Positions 1-6,545 of a DNA stretch of 6,602 bases are shown piece after piece; positions within the stretch are counted from its first letter, which is position 1, and each line of letters starts with the position of its first letter. The notes under the pieces are model-generated. The model was given only the letters and a program-made list of their open reading frames with translations, was not told the DNA's origin and did not search any database. Source of the DNA: Verrucomicrobiota bacterium (GTDB lineage Bacteria > Verrucomicrobiota > Verrucomicrobiia > Limisphaerales > J093); the NCBI GenBank assembly GCA_029907285.1, contig JARYMD010000248.1:1-6602 (forward strand), in the 5' to 3' direction. Both the position numbers and the translations under genes were made by a program.

Positions 1-887
1 TTGCCGTCCTCAAGTATGCCGATGCCAAGTCCGTCGCCAACGTCATAAAGGAGCTGTTCCAACAGGACACCACCCAGAACCGCAACCAACAGGGCGGCCC
101 CGGCAGGTTCTTCAATTTCATGCGCGGCGGCCCTGGCGGACAGGGAGGTGACGCAGCACAGATGAGCGCGCGGTCAAACGGGCGCGCTCCGCAACCGCGC
201 GTTACCGCCGTGGCCGATGAACGCAGCAACGCCGTCGTTGTCAGCGCACCAGAAGATCAAATGCCGGTCATCGAGGGGCTCATCGCCGAACTCGACCAAA
301 ACATCGATGAGATTACCGAGCTTCGGGTTTTTCACCTGCAGTATGCAGACCCGCAGGAGATGGCAAGCCTTCTTACCAGCCTGTTTCCGGACCCGACGAC
401 AAGCCAGCAGGGCAGCAGGGGCCAGTTTCAGTTTGGCGGCGGATTTGGCGGTGGGCCGCCCGGCCAGGGCGGAGCCAGAGGCGGGACAACGTCAAACACC
501 AGCGAGCGCGCCATCAAGCAATCGCGCGTGGTTGCTGTTCCCGACCCGCGCACCAGATCGGTCGTGGTCAGCGCCGCTCGAAATCTCATGGACCAAATCG
601 CAGCCATGATCACCGACCTCGATTCAGACCCTGCGCGAAAACAAAAGGTGTTCGTGTTTGATGTTCAGAACAGCGACCCCGAACAGGTCCAGGAAATCCT
701 GCAGAGCCTTTTCCCGGCCCAGAATTATGGCGCCGGTTACACCCGTGCGCGTTCTTCCGGCCAGAACCGAGCCGGAAGCCAGTTGAACAGGCGCGCCCAG
801 CAAAATATGAACATGGGCTTCGGACGTAACACCGGCATGGGAACCACCGGATTCGGCAACACCGACATGCGCATGGGCGGACAATAA
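1..887 (+). CDS. Secretin N-domain protein, GspD/PilQ-like (5' end missing)
   Basis: The frame is open from base 3 to the TAA at 885-887, giving 294 visible residues with the start lost at the left edge. The protein shows the repeating pattern of secretin N-domains (Secretin_N). Each domain has a first half of the type 'LKYADAKSVANVIKELF' and a second half of the type 'V.A..D.R.N.VVVSA....M..I..LI.DLD'. First halves lie at nt 3-71, 318-389 and 642-716; second halves lie at nt 198-296 and 525-623. Gly-rich loops separate the halves (around nt 99-152 and 420-488). The third first half has no partner: it is followed only by a Met/Gly/Asn-rich tail (nt 717-884) and the stop. The matching second half appears at the start of the next gene. 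In the family these domains form the periplasmic ring of the outer-membrane channel and contact inner-membrane components. No barrel domain is present here, so the protein should depend on the downstream secretin. It could belong to a type II secretion or a type IV pilus system; the sequence does not decide. The family call is firm and the precise system is not. Confidence 0.88.
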   Translation, partial: AVLKYADAKSVANVIKELFQQDTTQNRNQQGGPGRFFNFMRGGPGGQGGDAAQMSARSNGRAPQPRVTAVADERSNAVVVSAPEDQMPVIEGLIAELDQNIDEITELRVFHLQYADPQEMASLLTSLFPDPTTSQQGSRGQFQFGGGFGGGPPGQGGARGGTTSNTSERAIKQSRVVAVPDPRTRSVVVSAARNLMDQIAAMITDLDSDPARKQKVFVFDVQNSDPEQVQEILQSLFPAQNYGAGYTRARSSGQNRAGSQLNRRAQQNMNMGFGRNTGMGTTGFGNTDMRMGGQ

Positions 888-927
888 CTCACTGACAAGA
901 ATTGTTTTCAGTTAACACCGAAAATTC

Positions 928-933
928 AAAGGA
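928..933 (+). promoter_or_regulatory. Ribosome binding site of the short secretin gene
   Basis: AAAGGA lies 6 nt upstream of the ATG at 940. It sits in an AT-richer 52-nt gap (888-939), unlike the GC-rich coding sequence on either side. In the secretin frame there is a stop at 913-915, so translation must start after it. This supports a separately initiated gene rather than a frameshifted continuation of the upstream one. Confidence 0.6.
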
Positions 934-939
934 CACATT

Positions 940-2145
940 ATGCCAACCTCGACTTTCAGCTCCAATGGCATCGCCATGCTGGCTGCTGCCTTCGCCATGG
1001 CTGCCGCCTCAGAAGCTCTTGCCCAGTTCGGGATGGGAGGCGCATTCGGGCGATCAAGCACGACCACATACCCGAGCGCAACTTCAATAGGCGCTGCCAC
1101 GTTCATGAGCGATCCCGAGACCCGCAAGCTTGTGGTGGTAACCGACGAGGAAACCGCTCAGTACATTGCCAACGTCGTTACGAACCTCGACCGCCGCCCG
1201 CCACAAGTCCTGATCAAAGTGGTTTTCATGGAAGCCACCTACAGCAAGGACCTCGACATCGGTGTCGAGGGCGGCATCAGCAGGTCGATTAACGGCGCCG
1301 CTCAAGGCAGCGCATCGCACGCCTTTGGCATTTCGAGTCTGGGCAGCCTCGTCAACTCAAATGTCAATGTGTTCAATCAGCCAATTTCCGGCTTTGCACC
1401 AATACCACCGGGAGCCGGCCTGTACACCGTGCTTGCGAACGATTACCAGGCCACGCTCCGCGCAATAGCCCGCGCCGGAAAAACCGAGGTGCTGTCCCGC
1501 CCATCCATCCTTGCCAGAAACAACCAGCAGGCAACCATCAGCCTCGGCAAAGAGGTCCCAATCATAAGTGGCACGCGATTCGATACGCTGGGGAACCAGT
1601 ACAATACGGTGAGTTACCGCACGGTAGGCATTCAGTTGACGGTGACTCCATTCATAACGTCGGACGGCATGGTGGAAATGATTGTCACACCAACAATCTC
1701 CGATCTCGCGGACAAGAGCCAGTGGGTCACAACTTCAAGCGGCCCAAGCGGAACAATCAGTTCCCCGGTCATCAACTCGCGATCAGCAGATACGGTCGTG
1801 GTAGTCCCCAACGGCCAAACCGTTATCATCGGCGGCCTCATGGAAAAACAGAACCAGCGCGCCGAGAGCAAGATACCATTGCTGGGTGACATACCACTGC
1901 TCGGCGCAGCGTTCCGCCATCGCGTCGATAACAATACAAAGACCGAACTGCTGATATTCCTGACTCCGACGATCGTCGATACGCCGACGGAACTTGCCGC
2001 GATGTCAAGCGCCGAACGCTCCGCAGCCAGCGCATCGCAATCAGCTTTCTCCCAAAGCGAGCTCGAGTCATTCCTCGGCAACGTTCCGCCCGTGACAAAC
2101 AGCCCGCCTGCCAAGGCCAAACCAGCCAGAAAAACAAGACGGTAA
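940..2145 (+). CDS. Short secretin: outer-membrane channel domain of GspD/PilQ type
   Basis: This 401-residue protein should form the outer-membrane channel of a type II secretion or pilus-like system. Residues 1-28 look like a signal peptide: hydrophobic 11-23 and an ALA/Q cleavage site after 28, but no basic residue in the n-region, which is unusual. A short Gly/Ser/Thr linker follows (about 29-53). Residues 54-84 are the second half only of an N-domain, with a 'D.ETRKLVVVTDEE' core and ending 'VVTNLD'. The secretin domain runs from about 88 to 347. It includes 'EVLSRPSILARNNQQATISL' (codons near nt 1486-1545), the family signature KIPLLGDIPLLGAAF at 311-325 and the terminal strand ELLIFLTPTIV at 336-346. 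A Ser/Ala-rich tail with a basic end (347-401) may be where a pilotin-binding S-domain sits in relatives; that is a guess. Typical GspD proteins are about 650-750 residues and carry all N-domains in the same chain. Here they are in the upstream gene, 52 nt away. The start is set by the ribosome site and by a stop at 913. Confidence 0.93.
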   Translation: MPTSTFSSNGIAMLAAAFAMAAASEALAQFGMGGAFGRSSTTTYPSATSIGAATFMSDPETRKLVVVTDEETAQYIANVVTNLDRRPPQVLIKVVFMEATYSKDLDIGVEGGISRSINGAAQGSASHAFGISSLGSLVNSNVNVFNQPISGFAPIPPGAGLYTVLANDYQATLRAIARAGKTEVLSRPSILARNNQQATISLGKEVPIISGTRFDTLGNQYNTVSYRTVGIQLTVTPFITSDGMVEMIVTPTISDLADKSQWVTTSSGPSGTISSPVINSRSADTVVVVPNGQTVIIGGLMEKQNQRAESKIPLLGDIPLLGAAFRHRVDNNTKTELLIFLTPTIVDTPTELAAMSSAERSAASASQSAFSQSELESFLGNVPPVTNSPPAKAKPARKTRR

Positions 2146-2192
2146 TGGCTTGCTTGCGGATCAGTCGAACAATTAGCTTGAACGCCGTATGA
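2145..2192 (+). other. 15-codon ORF bridging secretin and kinase genes (possible coupling ORF)
   Basis: The secretin stop overlaps an ATG (TAATG, 2143-2147). That ATG opens a 15-codon frame, MACLRISRTISLNAV, whose TGA (2190-2192) overlaps the kinase start (ATGA, 2189-2192). The ORF therefore fills the 43-nt gap exactly, with both junctions of the kind used for translational coupling. The kinase start has no good ribosome site of its own. I recognise no family in the peptide, and coincidence is quite possible. Confidence 0.2.
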
Positions 2193-3772
2193 GCCGACGC
2201 ACGCCATGGGTTTACGCCGGCATTGTGGCCGCGTGGCTCTTGCTGGTGGTCTGGCAGGCCATCGAGCACCAGCGAGTCTGCGCCCAGGCGCGTGCTGCTC
2301 TGATCAACCGCGCAAAGGACATATCCAGCACAGTGGGCCTTGTAATGCGTTCCCAGCGGCGGTTCGGAGGCATCATATCGCGAGAGCGGCTCGAATCGGC
2401 CCTAACAGCCTTGATCAATCCTGAGGAACTGAACGCGGTGGCGCTCCTCAATGCTGCCGGTGAAGTCGTCGCCGCCGCCGGCGAACCGATCGATCTCGAC
2501 GTCAAAGGGCTTCCCACAGGCGCGCATTGGGATAAAAACCATGTTACGCTTCTTAACCTGGTCGATTTGGGGACAAATGTCACCGCAGTTGCAGCCGGGC
2601 CCGAGTCTTCGCATCCAACACTGGTTATTCCACGCAGCGAACTCTACAATCCGTTTGGCACAAATCGCCCCGGCACGAACCGTTTTCCACAGTTTCCTCG
2701 CGAGCGCGATCCGAACCGCCAACCAGAGGCAAGGGGACCAGGTGACGCGCCCCAGCAACCGCCAGATGGAGCAGGCGTTTTCCCTCATGACGGGCCGCGT
2801 GACCCTGCAGGACCGCGCGACCCCCAAAGAGAAGGCGGCGGACGGCCAAACAGGCCGGCTTTCGGACGTCCGTTTTGGATGAGCGAGCAGGAGTTCCAAG
2901 CCGCCATCCGCAAACAGGGTGTCCACAGCTTCGTTATGATGCTCTCCGCAACACCGGTCAGGGCCGCCGCAAGCCACGACCTGTGGCTCCGTGCATTGAT
3001 TACAGCTCTGGGCACGGTCGCGGCCATGAGCTTTGGCCTCGCATGGCGCGGCCTGCTCACGTCTTCAGAACTGGAAGTCAGACTTGCCCGCGCCGCTGAG
3101 CTGAACGCCCGCCTGAAGGAAATGAACCTTGCTGCTGCGGGCCTGGCTCACGAAACCAAAAACCCGCTTAACATCATCCGCGGAATGGCCCAGGTGATTT
3201 CCAAGCTCGATCAGATTCCCGAAGAAGTCCGCCAGAAAACACGCCAGATAATCGAGGAAACCGATCGTGTCACTTCACAGCTTAATGATTTCATCAATTA
3301 TTCGCGCCCCAGAGAAGTGCATCGCAAAATCGTCGATCTCAACGCTGTTGTCGCTGAAGTTGCCCGTGCGCTCACCCACGATCTCGAAGAAAAAGCTGTG
3401 CAGCTCGAGGTCCAGCAAAGCCTGCCGCGAATCGAGGCAGATGAAGCTCTGCTTCGTCAGGCATTGTTCAACCTCTTCCTCAACGCAATTCAGGCTGTCC
3501 CGATTCATGGTCAGATTCGGGTCGCAGCCCAACGAACCGGCCCGTCTGAAGGTGCGCTCGAAATACGCGATAACGGCCCGGGTGTGGCGCCAGAACACCG
3601 CACCGAAATATTCAAGCCCTATTTCACCACACACGAAACCGGGACCGGCTTTGGCCTTGCCGTCGTCCAGCAAATCGTGTTCGCCCACGGGTGGGATATC
3701 GAGTGCCTTCCCAACCAGCCGCGTGGCGCGGTTTTCCGCATCTCGCATCTCAGACTCGCGCCTGCTGCTTGA
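2189..3772 (+). CDS. Membrane sensor histidine kinase, NtrB/PilS/ZraS-like
   Basis: This 527-residue kinase should sense an envelope or periplasmic signal and phosphorylate the regulator encoded 30 nt downstream. TM1 is at about 8-25 and TM2 at about 266-286, leaving a periplasmic region of some 240 residues. The first part of that region (about 27-150) is a folded sensor with 'AVALLNAAGEVVAAAGEPID', reminiscent of PAS/Cache-like sensors but not assignable by eye. Residues 154-228 are low complexity with about 18 prolines and many Arg, Gly and Asp. After TM2 comes a short helical linker, then the HisKA H-box GLAHETKNPLN with phospho-acceptor His321. The ATPase domain has an N-box at 428-432 (NLFLN), G1 at 461-465 (DNGPG), an F-box near 474-479 and G2 at 485-489 (GTGFG). 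All catalytic boxes are intact. The H-box 'HETKNPL' form is typical of kinases paired with NtrC-type regulators. The start at 2189 is the first Met before TM1 and has only a weak ribosome site; it overlaps the end of a 15-codon ORF. The signal sensed cannot be read from the sequence. Confidence 0.93.
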   Translation: MSRRTPWVYAGIVAAWLLLVVWQAIEHQRVCAQARAALINRAKDISSTVGLVMRSQRRFGGIISRERLESALTALINPEELNAVALLNAAGEVVAAAGEPIDLDVKGLPTGAHWDKNHVTLLNLVDLGTNVTAVAAGPESSHPTLVIPRSELYNPFGTNRPGTNRFPQFPRERDPNRQPEARGPGDAPQQPPDGAGVFPHDGPRDPAGPRDPQREGGGRPNRPAFGRPFWMSEQEFQAAIRKQGVHSFVMMLSATPVRAAASHDLWLRALITALGTVAAMSFGLAWRGLLTSSELEVRLARAAELNARLKEMNLAAAGLAHETKNPLNIIRGMAQVISKLDQIPEEVRQKTRQIIEETDRVTSQLNDFINYSRPREVHRKIVDLNAVVAEVARALTHDLEEKAVQLEVQQSLPRIEADEALLRQALFNLFLNAIQAVPIHGQIRVAAQRTGPSEGALEIRDNGPGVAPEHRTEIFKPYFTTHETGTGFGLAVVQQIVFAHGWDIECLPNQPRGAVFRISHLRLAPAA

Positions 3773-3795
3773 CACTGGCGTGCTTCGTGTAAACT

Positions 3796-3800
3796 AGGGG
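3796..3800 (+). promoter_or_regulatory. Shine-Dalgarno-like AGGGG deciding the GTG start of the regulator
   Basis: AGGGG precedes the GTG at 3803 by only 2 nt, shorter than the usual spacing. No ATG, TTG or other GTG lies in frame between the kinase stop (3770-3772) and 3803. The receiver domain begins within three codons of it (RILIVDDD), so the GTG must be the start despite the tight spacing. Confidence 0.45.
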
Positions 3801-3802
3801 CC

Positions 3803-5188
3803 GTGAACGCTCCACGCATCCTGATTGTAGATGACGATCCCAGCCAACGAAGCCTTTTGGACTCGTTCCTACGAAACCAGGGCTTCCAAACCACCGCGGT
3901 CGCCTCGGGCGAACAAGCCCTCGACATCCTCGGCCGAGAAGAAATCGACATGATGATCTCCGACGTTCGCATGCCCGGCATCTCGGGACTCGAAACACTC
4001 CGGAAGGCACGCAAACAAAACTCCGCACTCCCGGTCCTCATGGTCACAGCATATGCCGACATCCGCGACGCCGTCGGCGCAATGCGAGACGGCGCCGTCG
4101 ATTACCTCGCAAAACCAATTGACCTTGACGAACTCCTTGCTCTGGTCCGAAAAGCAACCGGAATTGCCGGAGCCGGTCCGGCCGTTTTCGAACAGAAACG
4201 TCTCCCGCCAGGCATTGTCGCCGAAAGCCCGCTCACACAGGCCGTCTTCCGGGAAGCGGCTCTGGTCGCACCATCTGAAACCCGCCTTCTGATCACAGGC
4301 GAAAGTGGCGTGGGCAAGGAAATTGTGGCCGAAGTCATCCATATGTGGAGCCCGCGCGCCGCCGGTCCGCTGGTCAAGGTCAACTGCGCTGCGATTCCGG
4401 AAACGCTGCTGGAAAGCGAGCTTTTCGGCCACGAGAAAGGTGCGTTCACTGGCGCAGTAGCCCAGCGCATAGGACGGTTCGAATTGGCTTCAAACGGCAC
4501 GATTTTTCTCGATGAAATCGCTGAAATGTCGCCTCACCTCCAGGCCAAGCTCCTCCGGGTTACACATGATGGCTGCTTTCAGCGCGTTGGATCGAACGTG
4601 GAATTGCACACGCGCGCAAGAATCCTCGCCGCCACAAATCGAAACCTCGAAGAAGAAGTCAAGAAAGGCCGGTTCCGTGAGGACTTGTATTACCGGCTCA
4701 ACGTGGTCGAGATTCACATCCCGCCCCTGCGTGAACGGCGCGAGGATATCATCCCGCTGGCCAGCCAGTTCCTCGCCGAACTCACACAGGGCCGTGCCCG
4801 GTTCTCGCCATCGGTGATCGATTGCCTCGAGAATTATTCGTGGCCGGGCAATGTCCGGGAACTCAGAAACGCCATGGAACGCGCTGCGTTGCTGTCCCGG
4901 GGCGGACTGGTCCTTCCCGAACACCTACCTGCGCGCGTTCGCCAATCAACGCAAACCTCCGCGGGCGTCCCACAGGCAACTTTGAATCCGGACAGCACAT
5001 TGGCGCCCTCCGCAACGTCGGCCCGCAGCCTGGAAGGAATTGAACTCGAGGCAATCTCGAAAGCACTTCACGAGCACGACTTCAATCGCACCGAGACCGC
5101 CCGCGCCCTTGGCATCAGCAGGCGCACTCTTGTTTACAAACTTCAACGGCTCCGTGCCCTCGGTTACAAGGTCGATCCGGAGAGATAA
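3803..5188 (+). CDS. Sigma-54-dependent response regulator, NtrC/PilR/AtoC family
   Basis: This 461-residue transcription activator is the probable partner of the kinase just upstream. The receiver domain (about 4-116) has the acidic pocket Asp10-12, phospho-acceptor Asp54, Thr82 and Lys104. The AAA+ domain (about 139-370) has Walker A GESGVGKE at 166-173, the sigma-54 contact loop GAFTGA at 213-218 and Walker B GTIFLDEI at 232-239. It also has the arginine-finger region around Arg292 and Arg298 and the WPGNVREL motif at 347-354. A Ser/Thr/Pro-rich linker (about 380-408) leads to a Fis-type helix-turn-helix (412-453), with core 'NRTETARALGISRRTL'. With all motifs intact it should hydrolyse ATP and open sigma-54 promoters when phosphorylated. 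Its length is normal for the family. Translation starts at a GTG. The gene is in the same reading frame as the kinase, separated by one TGA and ten codons. Regulation of secretion or pilus genes is inferred from the secretin upstream and from PilR. I saw no convincing -24/-12 sigma-54 site in the gaps between genes here. Confidence 0.96.
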   Translation: MNAPRILIVDDDPSQRSLLDSFLRNQGFQTTAVASGEQALDILGREEIDMMISDVRMPGISGLETLRKARKQNSALPVLMVTAYADIRDAVGAMRDGAVDYLAKPIDLDELLALVRKATGIAGAGPAVFEQKRLPPGIVAESPLTQAVFREAALVAPSETRLLITGESGVGKEIVAEVIHMWSPRAAGPLVKVNCAAIPETLLESELFGHEKGAFTGAVAQRIGRFELASNGTIFLDEIAEMSPHLQAKLLRVTHDGCFQRVGSNVELHTRARILAATNRNLEEEVKKGRFREDLYYRLNVVEIHIPPLRERREDIIPLASQFLAELTQGRARFSPSVIDCLENYSWPGNVRELRNAMERAALLSRGGLVLPEHLPARVRQSTQTSAGVPQATLNPDSTLAPSATSARSLEGIELEAISKALHEHDFNRTETARALGISRRTLVYKLQRLRALGYKVDPER

Positions 5189-5218
5189 TCCAAGTCAACC
5201 CGAGACACAGACTTTCGC

Positions 5219-6289
5219 ATGACACTCACGAAACGCCGGTTGTTCCTGCTCCTTCTTGCCGGCTTGGGCTTTGCTGTTGGGATCGGCCTGCTCGTGGATG
5301 CATTCCGCAAGCCGCCCGTCGCAGTCAACGGACGCACCTTGACCGAATGGCTCGCAGACCTCGACGCCTCAGATGAAAAAAACCGCATTGCCGCAGAACA
5401 GGCCGTAACCCTCGCCGGCACCAACGCAGTCCAAACACTCAGAGGCATCCTCAACCGGAAAGACCCGTTGCTCCTTTCAGCATACCGAAAGATCGGCCCG
5501 CAGCTCCCGCGCTGGGCACAGCGCCAACTCCATCTGCTCATCAAGCCGGCTGACTTCGACATGCATCGCAAACACGCCGCACAAGCCCTCGGCTTGATTG
5601 GCCCGGCCGCAGCACCCGCCATACCCGACCTGATCAATGCCCTTGCCGACCGCGGCCCAATGGTGTGCCTTGCTGCGGTCCATGCCCTTTCGCGCATGGG
5701 AAAAGACGCCCTGCCGCCCCTTGCCCAGGCCCTCAAGACCGCGCCACAGGACGCAAGACTGCACATCCTCTCAATTCTCGCCGAACACGGGACTGAAACC
5801 GAACTTCCGCTGCCGGATTTGCTCAACCTTCTTGCAACGAGCGGCAGCGACACTGAAATCACCGCAACAATCCACGTGCTGCGCAAACTCGACCTCAAAT
5901 CGTTGCAACCACTGTTCGCAATGCTCGGGTCGCCTGACAGCAAGACACGCGACAGAGCAAAACGCGCTTTTGCTTCCGTGGCTGGGGCCAATCCATCAAT
6001 GCCATTCAAACTCGCCGAGCTTTATCCGGATCAACCTTTGCCTGTCAGATCGGCAATGGCCGATGTGCTCGAACAGTCAAGCGTTCCCCGGCATCTGACA
6101 GGCGTTTTCATGTTGAAGGTCGCTGCAGATACCGACCCTCGGCTTCAACAACGCGGAACAGAATGGCTCCGGCAACACTTGAGCCTCGATGAACTCGATC
6201 GCCTGTTGAAAACCGTGCCCGAACCTGTGCGCCATCAGATTCGCGCTTCCTACAGCCAATCTTCAGAACCCGGCGCCCGGGATCATTAG
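5219..6289 (+). CDS. Membrane-anchored HEAT-repeat protein of unknown function
   Basis: The 356-residue protein begins with a basic stretch (TKRR) and one hydrophobic segment (about 8-26). It is therefore probably inner-membrane anchored, with the rest in the periplasm, although an uncleaved signal peptide is an alternative. At about 36-47 it has VNGRTLTEWLAD, a motif I associate with HEAT-repeat envelope proteins of Verrucomicrobiota and Planctomycetota. Helical repeats follow. The clearest are at about 115-146 (HAAQALGLIGPAAAPAIPDL), then about 148-175 (LAAVHALSRMGKDALPPLAQ), with weaker copies through about 255. The C-terminal 100 residues are helical without clear repeats. HEAT arrays usually bind proteins; no enzyme motif is visible. 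The gene starts 30 nt after the regulator with no strong ribosome site, so it is probably translated as part of the operon. A role in assembling or sensing the secretion apparatus is only a guess from position. It could be an unrelated passenger gene. Confidence 0.85.
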   Translation: MTLTKRRLFLLLLAGLGFAVGIGLLVDAFRKPPVAVNGRTLTEWLADLDASDEKNRIAAEQAVTLAGTNAVQTLRGILNRKDPLLLSAYRKIGPQLPRWAQRQLHLLIKPADFDMHRKHAAQALGLIGPAAAPAIPDLINALADRGPMVCLAAVHALSRMGKDALPPLAQALKTAPQDARLHILSILAEHGTETELPLPDLLNLLATSGSDTEITATIHVLRKLDLKSLQPLFAMLGSPDSKTRDRAKRAFASVAGANPSMPFKLAELYPDQPLPVRSAMADVLEQSSVPRHLTGVFMLKVAADTDPRLQQRGTEWLRQHLSLDELDRLLKTVPEPVRHQIRASYSQSSEPGARDH

Positions 6290-6407
6290 CCCGGCAAAAT
6301 TCACCGGAATGAAGATTTGGGTGACTTGGTCTTGCCAGGTGGTGAGATTTCCGCACTATGCAGAACAGTGTCACGCAACCGAGCGGATTTGGAAAGGAGC
6401 ATGATGC

Positions 6408-6492
6408 GGGCTTTCAGCCCTTATTGATACTGATCTGGCGCCTGGTACCTGGGCCGATGGCCCAGGCTGGTATGGGGCCGGGCCTTCGGCCC
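6408..6492 (+). repeat. Cluster of three short palindromes, REP-like interspersed element (probable)
   Basis: Three perfect hairpins with 3-nt loops follow each other. GGGCT-TTC-AGCCC is at 6408-6420, CCTGGGCC-GAT-GGCCCAGG at 6448-6466 and GGGCC-TTC-GGCCC at 6480-6492. The third can also form a 6-bp stem (6475-6480 with 6487-6492). The first and third share the TTC loop and similar stems, facing the same way. No T tract follows, so this is not a standard terminator. From memory, GC-rich intergenic repeats of this style recur in Verrucomicrobiota genomes and are often mis-annotated as small proteins. Only one copy is visible here, so dispersal in the genome is inferred. Confidence 0.55.
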
Positions 6493-6534
6493 TCGAGTTA
6501 TTGGTCCACGAACACCAACGGTCTCGAACCCATT

Positions 6535-6540
6535 GAGGGG
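6535..6540 (+). promoter_or_regulatory. Ribosome binding site of the gene cut by the right edge
   Basis: GAGGGG ends 5 nt upstream of the ATG at 6546, a normal Shine-Dalgarno spacing and the strongest such site in the window. It is the main support for the partial gene that follows. Confidence 0.5.
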
Positions 6541-6545
6541 CGTTC

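Larger units (their letters stand above)
6290..6545 (+). other. Intergenic region between the operon and the next gene
   Basis: These 256 nt hold no convincing complete gene. A 31-codon frame at 6309-6404 has no ribosome site and no recognisable product, and a minus-strand frame over 6371-6562 merely reads through the hairpin repeat. No strong rho-independent terminator follows the HEAT gene. The only candidate is a 5-bp stem spanning its stop codon (6277-6281 with 6290-6294) without a T tract. The middle part is occupied by the palindromic repeat at 6408-6492, and the end carries the ribosome site of the next gene. The promoter of the next gene probably lies here, but I could not pick a clear -35/-10 pair. 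Confidence 0.6.

Noticed and set aside
885..940. Frameshift as the explanation for the two secretin genes
   Set aside because: The frames are separated by a 52-nt AT-richer gap with a stop at 913 in the second frame, a ribosome site and a signal peptide, so one indel would not restore a continuous gene.
2146..2157. TGGC...TTGC spacing resembling a sigma-54 promoter before the kinase
   Set aside because: The distance between the two elements is too short (8 nt instead of about 11 from start to start), so it does not fit the -24/-12 consensus.
1632..2207. 191-codon minus-strand ORF opposite the secretin gene
   Set aside because: It lies opposite highly conserved secretin motifs, as a GC-rich antisense shadow would, and shows no domain of its own.
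3869..4432. 187-codon minus-strand ORF opposite the response regulator
   Set aside because: It is antisense to the receiver and AAA+ motifs, with no recognisable family and no start signal.
6277..6294. Possible terminator hairpin across the HEAT gene stop
   Set aside because: Only a 5-bp stem with an 8-nt loop and no T tract after it.
6309..6404. 31-codon + strand ORF downstream of the HEAT gene
   Set aside because: No ribosome site, no recognisable family and an ordinary length for a chance ORF; it runs up to the repeat.
6401..6427. Tiny ORF with AAAGGAG just before tandem ATGs (MMRAFSPY)
   Set aside because: The purine run is too close to the first ATG, and the frame mostly reads the first hairpin of the repeat; eight codons is too short to support.
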